Positions 10,694 to 20,955 of a stretch of 64,000 bases of DNA are shown in pieces. Below the pieces are notes generated by a model, which had not been told where the DNA came from, made no database searches, and saw only the letters and a list, made by a program, of their open reading frames with translations. Source of the DNA: Alitta virens. Its lineage: Eukaryota > Annelida > Polychaeta > Phyllodocida > Nereididae. How positions within the stretch are numbered: position 1 is the first letter of the stretch; each line of letters opens with the position of its first letter. Location: contig OW028574.1 of assembly GCA_932294295.1 (NCBI GenBank), forward strand, positions 27,908,145 through 27,972,144, given 5' to 3'. Made by a program: the position numbers and the translations under genes.

Positions 10694-10753
10694 CTGGTAA
10701 GTGCACTTCCTACATGGCTGTGTGTGTACTCTTGATGATTTAACTGTGCCACG
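10694..10753 (-). repeat. Inverted 60-bp satellite fragment
   Basis: The only stretch of the window in the opposite orientation. It is the exact reverse complement of 12,120-12,179, a subtype marked by AAATCATC, ACACACACAG and CTTACCAG that also occurs near 21,077, 22,993, 32,957 and 60,736. The left junction shares CT and the right shares G with the flanks. It replaces the front of a monomer, giving one 182-bp interval (10,695-10,876). It sits at the junction of a 902-bp tandem duplication, which fits template switching during repair. An assembly error is the main alternative. Confidence 0.93.
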
Positions 10754-10771
10754 CCATGTAGGAAGTGCACT
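10700..10771. repeat. Inverted repeat with 19-bp perfect arms
   Basis: Created by the inversion. Arm 10,700-10,718 (AGTGCACTTCCTACATGGC) pairs perfectly with 10,753-10,771, with a 34-base loop between them. It could form a hairpin or cruciform. I see no sign that it is a terminator or attachment site, because no gene flanks it. Confidence 0.9.
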
Positions 10772-11996
10772 AAGCAGTGAGATGCCAGACTCACAGACCG
10801 CGCCGATTAAGTAGTAAGGTAGGTCCACTTGGCACAGCCAATGAGAGGCAGAGGACGAAGCGTGCATTATGATAGCCACGTGGGGCACTCGTGCGTAGAG
10901 GGGTCAAGGCCGTTGCAGAGGGAAGTGCACTTAGCAGTGAGATGCCAGACTCACAGGCCGCGCCGATGAAGTAGTAAGTTAGGTCCGCTTAACACAGCCA
11001 ATGAGAGGCAGAGGACGAAGCGTGCAATATGATAGCCACGTGGGGCACTCATGCGTAGCGGGGTCAAGGCCATTGTAGAGGGCCAGGATGCTGAAAAGAA
11101 AACTAACGACAACAACGCAACACCGAAGTTAAATACTCTATAATAGCCTTTTGCAACGACGTGGCACAGTTAAATTATCAAAAGTACACACACAGCCATG
11201 TAGGAAGTGCACTAAGCAGTGAGATGCCAGACTCGCAGACCGCGCCGATTAAGTAGTAAGGTAGGTCCACTTGGCACAGCCAATGAAAGGCAGAGGACGA
11301 AGCGTGCATTATGATAGCCACGTGGGGCACTCGTGCGTAGCGGGGTCAAGGCCGTTGCAGAGAGCCAGGATGCTGACAAGAAAACAAACGACAACAACGC
11401 AACACTGAAGTGAAATACTCTATAGTAGCGTCAGGGAACGACGTGGCACAGTTAAATTATCAAGAGTACACAAAAATGTAGGAAGTGCACTTAGCAGTGA
11501 GATGCCAGACTCACAGGCCGCGCCGATGAAGTAGTAAGTAAGGTCCACTTAGCACAGCCAATGAGAGGCAGAGGACGAAGCGTGCATTATGATAGCCATG
11601 TGGGGCACTCGTGCGTAGCGGGGTCAAGGCCGTTGGAGAGGGCCAGGATGCTGACAAGAAAACTAATGACAACAACGCAACACCGAAGTTAAATACTCTA
11701 TAATAGCCTTTTGGAACGAAGTGGCACAGTTAAATTATCAAGAGTACACAGCCATGTAGGAAGTGCACTTAGCAGTGAGATGCCAGACTCACACACCGCG
11801 CCGATTAAGCAGCAAGTTATGTCCACTTAGCACAGCCAATGAGAGGAAGAGGACGAAGCGTGCAATATGATAGCCACGTGGGGCAATCGTGCGTAGCGGT
11901 GTCAAGGCCGTTGTAGAGGGCCAGGATGCTGACAAGAAAACTAACGACAACAACGCGACACCAAAGTGAAACACTCTATAATAGCCTTATGTTAGT

Positions 11997-13912
11997 CACG
12001 TGGGGCACTCGTGCGTAGCGGGGTCAAGGCCGTTGTAGAGGGCCAGGATGCTGACAAGAAAACCAACGACAACAACGCAACACTAAAGTGAAATACTCTA
12101 TAATAGCCTTATGGAATGACGTGGCACAGTTAAATCATCAAGAGTACACACACAGCCATGTAGGAAGTGCACTTACCAGTGAGATGCCAGACTCACAGGC
12201 CGCGCCGATGAAGTAGTAAGGTAGGTGCACTTAGCACACCCAATGAGAGGAAGAGGACGAAGCGTGCATTATGATAACCAGGTGGGGCACTCGTGCGTAG
12301 CGGGGTCAAGGCCGTTGCAGAGAGCCAGGATGCTGACAAGAAAACAAACGACAACAACGCAACACCGAAGTGAAATACTCTATAATAGCCTTTTGGAACG
12401 AAGTGGCACAGTTAAATTATCAAGAGTACACAAAAATGTAGGAAGTGCACTTAGCAGTGAGATGCCAGACTCACAGACCGCGCCGATGAAGTAGTAAGTT
12501 AGGTCCACTTAGCACAGCCAATGAGAGACAGAGGACGAAGCGTGCAGTATGATAGCTACGTGGGGCACTCTTGCGTTGCGGGGTCAAGGCCGATGTAGAG
12601 GGCCAGGATGCTGACAAGAAAACAAACGACAACAACGCAACACCGAAGTTAAATACTCTATAATAGCCTTTTAGAACGAAGTGGCCCAGTTAAATTATCA
12701 AGAGTACACAGTCATGTAGGAAGTGCACTTAGCAGTGAGATGCCAGACTCACAGACCGCGCCGATTAAGCAGCAAGTTATGTCCACTTAGCACAGCCAAT
12801 GAGAGGAAGAGGACGAAGCGTGCAATATGATAGCCACGAGGGGCACTCGTGCGTAGCGGTGTCAAGGCCGTTGTAGAGGGCCAGGATGCTGACAAGAAAA
12901 CTAACGACAACAACGCGACACTAAAGTGAAACACTCTATAATAGCCTTATGTTAGTCACGTGGGGCACTCGTGCGTAGCGGGGTCAAGGCCGTTGTAGAG
13001 GGCCAGGATGCTGACAAGAAAACCAACGACAACAACGCAACACTAAAGTGAAATACTCTATAATAGTCTTATAGAATGACGTGGCACAGTTAAATTATCA
13101 AGAGTACACAGCCATGTAGGAAGCGCACTTAGCAGTGAGATGCCAGACTCACAGACCGCGCCGATTAAGCAGTAAGTTACCTCCACTTGGCACAGCCAAT
13201 GAGAGGAAGAGGACGAAGCATGCATTATGATAACCACGTGGGGCACTCGTGCGTAGCGGGGTCAAGGCCGTTGCAGAGAGCCAGGATGCTGACAAGAAAA
13301 CAAACGATAACAACGCAACACCGAAGTGAAATACTCTATAGTAGCGTCAGGGAACGACGTGACACAGTTAAATTATCAAGAGTTCACAGCCATGTAGGAA
13401 GTGCACTGAGCAGTGAGATGCCAGACTCACAGACCGCGCCGATGAAGTAGTAAGTTAGGTCCACTTAGCACAGCCAATGAGAGACAGAGGACGAAGCGTG
13501 CAGTATGATAGCTACGTGGGGCACTAATGCGTTGCGGGGTCAAGGCCGATGTAGAGGGCCAGGATGCTGACAAGAAAACTAACGACAACAACGCAACACC
13601 GAAGTTAAATACTCTATAATAGCCTTTTAGAACGAAGTGGCCCAGTTAAATTATCAAGAGTACACAGTCATGTAGGAAGTGCACTTAGCAGTGAGATGCC
13701 AGACTCACAGACCGCGCCGATTAAGCAGCAAGTTATGTCCACTTAGCACAGCCAATGAGAGGAAGAGGACGAAGCGTGCAATATGATAGCCACGAGGGGC
13801 ACTCGTGCGTAGCGGTGTCAAGGCCGTTGTAGAGGGCCAGGATGCTGACAAGAAAACTAACGACAACAACGCGACACTAAAATGAAACACTCTATTATAG
13901 CCTTATGTTAGT
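11997..13912 (+). repeat. Two H4 tetramers in tandem (960 + 956 bp)
   Basis: L-F-F-S followed by F-F-F-S, the same alternation as the dimers at 20,000-23,831. Private changes are ATAATAGTCTT near 13,066 and CTATTATAG near 13,893. Confidence 0.9.
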
Positions 13913-14750
13913 CACGTGGGGCACTCGTGCGTAGCGGGGTCAAGGCCGTTGTAGAGGGCCAGGATGCTGACAAGAAAACCAACGACAACAACGCAACACT
14001 AAAGTGAAATACTCTATAATAGCCTTATAGAATGACGTGGCACAGTTAAATTATCAAGAGTACACAGCCATGTAGGAAGCGCACTTAGCAGTGAGATGCC
14101 AGACTCACAGACCGCGCCGATTAAGTAGTAAGTTACCTCCACTTGGCACAGCCAATGAGAGGCAGAGGACGAAGCGTGCATTATGATAGCCACGTGGGGC
14201 ACTCGTGCGTAGCGGGGTCAAGGCCGTTGCAGAGGGAAGTGCACTTAGCAGTGAGATGCCAGACTCACAGGCCGCGCCGATAAATTAGTAAGTTAGGTCC
14301 GCTTAACACAGCCAATGAGAGGCAGAGGACGAAGCGTGCAGTATGATAGCTACGTGGGGCACTCTTGCGTTGCGGGGTCAAGGCCGATGTAGAGGGCCAG
14401 GATGCTGACAAGAAAACAAACGACAACAACGCAACACCGAAGTTAAATACTCTATAATAGCCTTTTAGAACGAAGTGGCCCAGTTAAATTATCAAGAGTA
14501 CACAGTCATGTAGGAAGTGCACATAGGAGTGAGATGCCAGACTCACAGACCGCGCCGATTAAGCAGCATGTTATGTCCACTTAGCACAGCCAATGAGAGG
14601 AAGAGGACGAAGCGTGCAATATGATAGCCACGAGGGGCACTCGTGCGTAGCGGTGTCAAGGCCGTTGTAGAGGGCCAGGATGCTGACAAGAAAACTAACG
14701 ACAACAACGCGACACCAAAGTGAAACACTCTATAATAGCCTTATGTTAGT

Positions 14751-16816
14751 CACGTGGGGCACTCGTGCGTAGCGGGGTCAAGGCCGTTGTAGAGGGCCAG
14801 GATGCTGACAAGAAAACCAACGACAACAACGCAACACTAAAGTGAAATACTCTATAATAGCCTTTTGGAACGACGTGGCACAGTTAAATTATCAAGAGTA
14901 CACAGCCATGTAGGAAGCGCACTTAGCAGTGAGATGCCAGACTCACAGACCGCGCCGATTAAGTAGTAAGTTACCTCCACTTGGCACAGCCAATGAGAGG
15001 CAGAGGACGAAGTGTGCATTATGATAGCCACGTGGGGCACTCGTGCGTAGCGGGGTCAAGGCCGTTGTAGAGAGCCAGGATGCTGACAAGAAAACTAATA
15101 ACAACAACGCAACACTTAAGTGAAATACTCTATAATAGCCTTTTGGAACGACGTGGCACAGTTAAATTATCAAGAGTACACACACAGCCATGTAGGAAGT
15201 GCACTTAGCAGTGAGATGCCAGACTCACAGGCCGCGCCGATGAAGTAGTAAGTTAGGTCCGCTTAACACAGCCAATGAGAGGCAGAGGACGAAGCGTGCA
15301 ATATGATAGCCACGTGGGGCACTCATGCGTAGCGGGGTCAAGGCCATTGTAGAGGGCCAGGATGCTGAAAAGAGAACTAACGACAACAACGCAACACCGA
15401 AGTTAAATACTCTATAATAGCCTTTTGCAACGACGTGGCACAGTTATATTATCAAGAGTACACACACAGCCATGTAGGAAGAGATGCCAGACTCACAGGC
15501 CGCGCCGATTAAGTAGTAAGGTAGGTCCACTTGGCACAGCCAATGAGAGGCAGAGGACGAAGCGTGCATTATGATAGCCACGTGGGGCACTCGTGCGTAG
15601 CGGGGTCAAGGCCGTTGCAGGGAGCCAGGATGCTGACAAGAAAAGAAACGACAACAACGCAACACCGAAGTGAAATACTCTATAGTAGCGTCAGGGAACG
15701 ACGTGGCACAGTTAAATTATCAAGAGTACACAGCCATGTAGGAAGTGCACTTAGCAGTGAGATGCCAGACTCACAGGCCGCGCCGATGAAGTAGTAAGTA
15801 AGGTCCACTTAGCACAGCCAATGAGAGGCAGAGGACGAAGCGTGCAATATGATAGCCACGTGGGGCACTCATGCGTAGCGGGGTCAAGGCCATTGTAGAG
15901 GGCCAGGATGCTGAAAAGAAAACTAACGACAACAACGCAACACCGAAGTTAAATACTCTATAATAGCCTTTTGGAACGACGTGGCACAGTTAAATTATCA
16001 AGAGTACACACACAGCCATGTAGGAAGTGCACTTAGCAGTGAGATGCCAGACTCACAGGCCGCGCCGATGAAGTAGTAAGTTAGGTCCGCTTAACACAGC
16101 CAATGAGAGGCAGAGGACGAAGCATGCATTATGATAACCACGTGGGGCACTCGTGCGTAGCGGGGTCAAGGCGGTTGCAGAGAGCCAGGATGCTGACAAG
16201 AAAACAAACGACAACAACGCAACACCGAAGTGAAATACTCTATAGTAGCGTCAGGGAACGACGTGACACAGTTAAATTATCAAGAGTTCACAGCCATGTA
16301 GGAAGTGCACTGAGCAGTGAGATGCCAGACTCACAGACCGCGCCGATGAAGTAGTAAGTTAGGTCCACTTAGCACAGCCAATGAGAGACAGAGGACGAAG
16401 CGTGCAGTATGATAGCTACGTGGGGCACTAATGCGTTGCGGGGTCAAGGCCGATGTAGAGGGCCAGGATGCTGACAAGAAAACAAACGACAACAACGCAA
16501 CACCGAAGTTAAATACTCTATAATAGCCTTTTAGAACGAAGTGGCCCAGTTAAATTATCAAGAGTACACAGCCATGTAGGAAGTGCACTTAGCAGTGAGA
16601 TGCCAGACTCACACACCGCGCCGATTAAGCAGCAAGTTATGTCCACTTAGCACAGCCAATGAGAGGAAGAGGACGAAGCGTGCAATATGATAGCCACGAG
16701 GGGCACTCGTGCGTAGCGGTGTCAAGGCCGTTGTAGAGGGCCAGGATGCTGACAAGAAAACTAACGACAACAACGCGACACTAAAGTGAAACACTCTATA
16801 AAAGCCTTATGTTAGT
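14751..16816 (+). repeat. Expanded H6-like unit (2,066 bp, F-L-N-F-L-F-F-S)
   Basis: Has the F-L-N start of H6 but two extra monomers (F-L, 560 bp) between N and the last F-F-S. After its N the sequence is of the GATTAAGTAGTAAGG type, not the GATGAAGTAGTAAGG type of copies 1-7, so a switch of template lies just downstream of the 14-bp deletion. It may be an older or recombined relative of H6. Confidence 0.85.
15311..15578 (+). repeat. Reference notched monomer N (268 bp, 14-bp deletion)
   Basis: An L-type copy lacking the 14 bases at monomer positions 168-181, so that GGAAG runs straight into AGATGCC. Eight copies end at 15,578, 19,321, 24,659, 34,625, 46,937, 52,123, 58,544 and 62,408. All eight are directly preceded by F-L and followed by F, which makes N the diagnostic mark of the H6 hexamer. 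Confidence 0.93.
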
Positions 16817-16979
16817 CACGTGGGGCACTCGTGCGTAGCAGGGTCAAGGCCGTTGTAGAGGGCCAGGATGCTACCAAGAAAACCAACGACAACAACGCAA
16901 CACTAAAGTGAAATACTCTATAATAGCCTTATAGAATGACGTGGCACAGTTAAATTATCAAGAGTACACAGCCATGTAG

Positions 16980-18600
16980 GAAGTGCACTAAGCAGTGAGA
17001 TGTCAGACTCACAGACCGCGCCGATTAAGTAGTAAGGTAGGTCCTCTTGGCACAGCCAATCAGAGGCAGAGGACGAAGCGTGCATTATGATAGCCACGTG
17101 GGGCACTCGTGCGTAGCGGGGTCAAGGCCGTTGCAGAGGGAAGTGCACTTAGCAGTGAGATGCCAGACTCACAGGCCGCGCCGATGAAGTAGTAAGTTAG
17201 GTCCGCTTAACACAGCCAATGAGAGGCAGAGGACGAAGCGTGCAATATGATAGCCACGTGGGGCACTCATGCGTAGCGGGGTCAAGGCCATTGTAGAGGG
17301 CCAGGATGCTGAAAAGAAAACCAACGACAACAACGCAACACCGAAGTTAAATACTCTATAATAGCCTTTTGCAACGACGTGGCACAGTTAAATTATCAAA
17401 AGTACACACACAGCCATGTAGGAAGTGCACTAAGCAGTGAGATGCCAGACTCGCAGACCGCGCCGATTAAGTAGTAAGGTAGGTCCACTTGGCACAGCCA
17501 ATGAGAGGCAGAGGACGAAGCGTGCATTATGATAGCCACGTGGGGCACTCGTGCGTAGCGGGGTCAAGGCCGTTGCAGAGAGCCAGGATGCTGACAAGAA
17601 AACAAACGACAACAACGCAACACCGAAGTGAAATACTCTATAGTAGCGTCAGGGAACGACGTGGCACAGTTAAATTATCAAGAGTACACAAAAATGTAGG
17701 AAGTGCACTTAGCAGTGAGATGCCAGACTCACAGGCCGCGCCGATGAAGTAGTAAGTAAGGTCCACTTAGCACAGCCAATGAGAGGCAGAGGACGAAGCG
17801 TGCATTATGATAGCCACGTGGGGCACTCGTGCGTAGCGGGGTCAAGGCCGTTGGAGAGGGCCAGGATGCTGACAAGAAAACTAACGACAACAACGCAACA
17901 CCGAAGTTAAATACTCTATAATAGCCTTTTGGAACGAAGTGGCACAGTTAAATTATCAAGAGTACACAGTCATGTAGGAAGTGCACTTAGCAGTGAGATG
18001 CCAGACTCACAGACCGCGCCGATGAAGTAGTAAGTTAAGTTCCACTTAGCACAGCCAATGAGAGACAGAGGACGAAGCGTGCAGTATGATAGCTATGTGG
18101 GGCACTCTTGTGTTGCGGGGTCAAGGCCGATGTAGAGGGCCAGGATGCTGACAAGAAAACAAACGACAACAACGCAACACCGAAGTTAAATACTCTATAA
18201 TAGCCTTTTAGAACGAAGTGGCCCAGTTAAATTATCAAGAGTACACAGTCATGTAGGAAGTGCACATAGGAGTGAGATGCCAGACTCACAGACCGCGCCG
18301 ATTAAGCAGCATGTTATGTCCACTTAGCACAGCCAATGAGAGGAAGAGGACGAAGCGTGCAATATGATAGCCACGAGGGGCACTCGTGCGTAGAGGTGTC
18401 AAGGCCGTTGTAGAGGGCCAGGATGCTGACAAGAAAACTAACGACAACAACGCGACACCAAAGTGAAACACTCTATAATAGCCTTATGTTAGTCACGTGG
18501 GGCACTCGTGCGTAGCGGGGTCAAGGCCGTTGTAGAGGGCCAGGATGCTGACAAGAAAACCAACGACAACAACGCAACACTAAAGTGAAATACTCTATAA
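16980..18600 (+). repeat. Duplicated block, partner about 26,735-28,355
   Basis: Offset 9,755, becoming 9,754 past the extra base in 17,815-18,093. Both copies have GGTCCTCTTGG and the order M-L-F-F-F-S. A short segment near 17,960/27,715 differs (ACAGTCATG against ACAAAAATG), and 18,772/28,526 start different subtypes. Confidence 0.83.
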
Positions 18601-20955
18601 TAGCCTTTTGGAACGACGTGGCACAGTTAAATTATCAAGAGTACACAGCCATGTAGGAAGCGCACTTAGCAGTGAGATGCCAGACTCACAGACCACGCCG
18701 ATTAAGTAGTAAGTTACCTCCACTTGGCACAGCCAATGAGAGGCAGAGGACGAAGTGTGCATTATGATAGCCACGTGGGGCACTCGTGCGTAGCGGGGTC
18801 AAGGCCGTTGTAGAGAGCCAGGATGCTGACAAGAAAACTAATAACAACAACGCAACACTAAAGTGAAATACTCTATAATAGCCTTTTGGAACGACGTGGC
18901 ACAGTTAAATTATCAAGAGTACACACACAGCCATGTAGGAAGTGCACTTAGCAGTGAGATGCCAGACTCACAGGCCGCGCCGATGAAGTAGTAAGTTAGG
19001 TCCGCTTAACACAGCCAATGAGAGGCAGAGGACGAAGCGTGCAATATGATAGCCACGTGGGGCACTCATGCGTAGCGGGGTCAAGGCCATTGTAGAGGGC
19101 CAGGATGCTGAAAAGAGAACTAACGACAACAACGCAACACCGAAGTTAAATACTCTATAATAGCCTTTTGCAACGACGTGGCACAGTTATATTATCAAGA
19201 GTACACACACAGCCATGTAGGAAGAGATGCCAGACTCACAGGCCGCGCCGATGAAGTAGTAAGGTAGGTGCACTTAGCACAGCCAATGAGAGGAAGAGGA
19301 CGAAGCATGCATTATGATAACCACGTGGGGCACTCGTGCGTAGCGGGGTCAAGGCCGTTGCAGAGAGCCAGGATGCTGACAAGAAAACAAACGACAACAA
19401 CGCAACACCGAAGTGAAATACTCTATAGTAGCGTCAGGGAACGACGTGACACAGTTAAATTATCAAGAGTTCACAGCCATGTAGGAAGTGCACTGAGCAG
19501 TGAGATGCCAGACTCACAGACCGCGCCGATGAAGTAGTAAGTTAGGTCCACTTAGCACAGCCAATGAGAGACAGAGGACGAAGCGTGCAGTATGATAGCT
19601 ACGTGGGGCACTAATGCGTTGCGGGGTCAAGGCCGATGTAGAGGGCCAGGATGCTGACAAGAAAACTAACGACAACAACGCAACACCGAAGTTAAATACT
19701 CTATAATAGCCTTTTAGAACGAAGTGGCCCAGTTAAATTATCAAGAGTACACAGTCATGCAGGAAGTGCACTTAGCAGTGAGATGCCAGACTCACAGACC
19801 GCGCCGATTAAGCAGCAAGTTATGTCCACTTAGCACAGCCAATGAGAGGAAGAGGACGAAGCGTGCAATATGATAGCCACGAGGGGCACTCGTGCGTAGC
19901 GGTGTCAAGGCCGTTGTAGAGGGCCAGGATGCTGACAAGAAAACTAACGACAACAACGCGACACTAAAGTGAAACACTCTATAATAGCCTTATGTTAGTC
20001 ACGTGGGGCACTCGTGCGTAGCGGGGTCAAGGCCGTTGTAGAGGGCCAGGATGCTGACAAGAAAACCAACGACAACAACGCAACACTAAAGTGAAATACT
20101 CTATAATAGCCTTATAGAATGACGTGGCACAGTTAAATTATCAAGAGTACACAGCCATGTAGGAAGCGCACTTAGCAGTGAGATGCCAGACTCACAGACC
20201 GCGCCGATTAAGTAGTAAGTTACCTCCACTTGGCACAGCCAATGAGAGGAAGAGGACGAAGCATGCATTATGATAACCACGTGGGGCACTCGTGCGTAGC
20301 GGGGTCAAGGCCGTTGCAGAGAGCCAGGATGCTGACAAGAAAACAAACGACAACAACGCAACACCGAAGTGAAATACTCTATAGTAGCGTCAGGGAACGA
20401 CGTGACACAGTTAAATTATCAAGAGTTCACAGCCATGTAGGAAGTGCACTGAGCAGTGAGATGCCAGACTCACAGACCGCGCCGATGAAGTAGTAAGTTA
20501 GGTCCACTTAGCACAGCCAATGAGAGACAGAGGACGAAGCGTGCAGTATGATAGCTACGTGGGGCACTAATGCGTTGCGGGGTCAAGGCCGATGTAGAGG
20601 GCCAGGATGCTGACAAGAAAACAAACGACAACAACGCAACACCGAAGTTAAATACTCTATAATAGCCTTTTAGAACGAAGTGGCCCAGTTAAATTATCAA
20701 GAGTACACAGTCATGTAGGAAGTGCACTTAGCAGTGAGATGCCAGACTCACAGACCGCGCCAATTAAGCAGCAAGTTATGTCCACTTAGCACAGCCAATG
20801 AGAGGAAGAGGACGAAGCGTGCAATATGATAGCCACGAGGGGCACTCGTGCGTAGCGGTGTCAAGGCCGTTGTAGAGGGCCAGGATGCTGACAAGAAAAC
20901 TAACGACAACAACGCGACACTAAAGTGAAACACTCTATAATAGCCTTATGTTAGT
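18100..20955 (+). repeat. Duplicated block, partner about 23,438-26,293
   Basis: H6 plus H4 and flanking monomers repeat at exactly 5,338 bp. The private CATGCAGG at 19,757 is not shared, nor is the GTGGAGCAC of the right copy. Confidence 0.87.
18494..19999 (+). repeat. H6 hexamer copy 1 (1,506 bp, F-L-N-F-F-S)
   Basis: Six monomers bounded by S junctions, with N third. The F after N carries GTTCACAGCC for GTACACAGCC, and the next starts TACGTG with CACTAATGCG. It belongs to the left lineage (GTAGCGGGG at the start of the post-N copy). Followed by H4 units. Confidence 0.92.

Larger units (their letters stand above)
9853..11564 (+). repeat. 902-bp tandem duplication
   Basis: About 9,853-10,662 is repeated at about 10,755-11,564 with the same order (M-L-F) and the same GCAACGACG, TCAAAAGTAC and ACTCGCAGACC marks. 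The second copy begins directly after the inverted fragment. Private changes in the second copy are GTAGAGGGG near 10,897 and CAATGAAAGG at 11,281. Confidence 0.88.
8461..11996 (+). repeat. Array region 3: 902-bp tandem duplication with inverted insert
   Basis: Monomer order: L-F-F-S | F-F-M-L-F-[inverted copy]-M-L-F-F-S. The S at 9,299-9,418 lacks CT in its CTCTATAATAG box. The block from about 9,853 to 10,662 is repeated 902 bp on, and the only inverted piece of the window sits at the junction. I see no gene or other element. Confidence 0.92.
11997..18493 (+). repeat. Array region 4: H4 units and a variant H6
   Basis: Monomer order: L-F-F-S | F-F-F-S | F-M-F-S | F-L-N-F-L-F-F-S | F-M-L-F-F-F-S. 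It contains two adjacent H4 tetramers, an 838-bp relative with one M, and an expanded H6-like unit. The F at 17,815-18,093 is 279 bp owing to one extra base (TTAAGTTCCACTT). I see nothing else. Confidence 0.92.

Noticed and set aside
10589..10888. Longest open frame in the window (99 codons, minus strand)
   Set aside because: It is produced by the inverted fragment joining two readings of the repeat. A single copy with no family resemblance.
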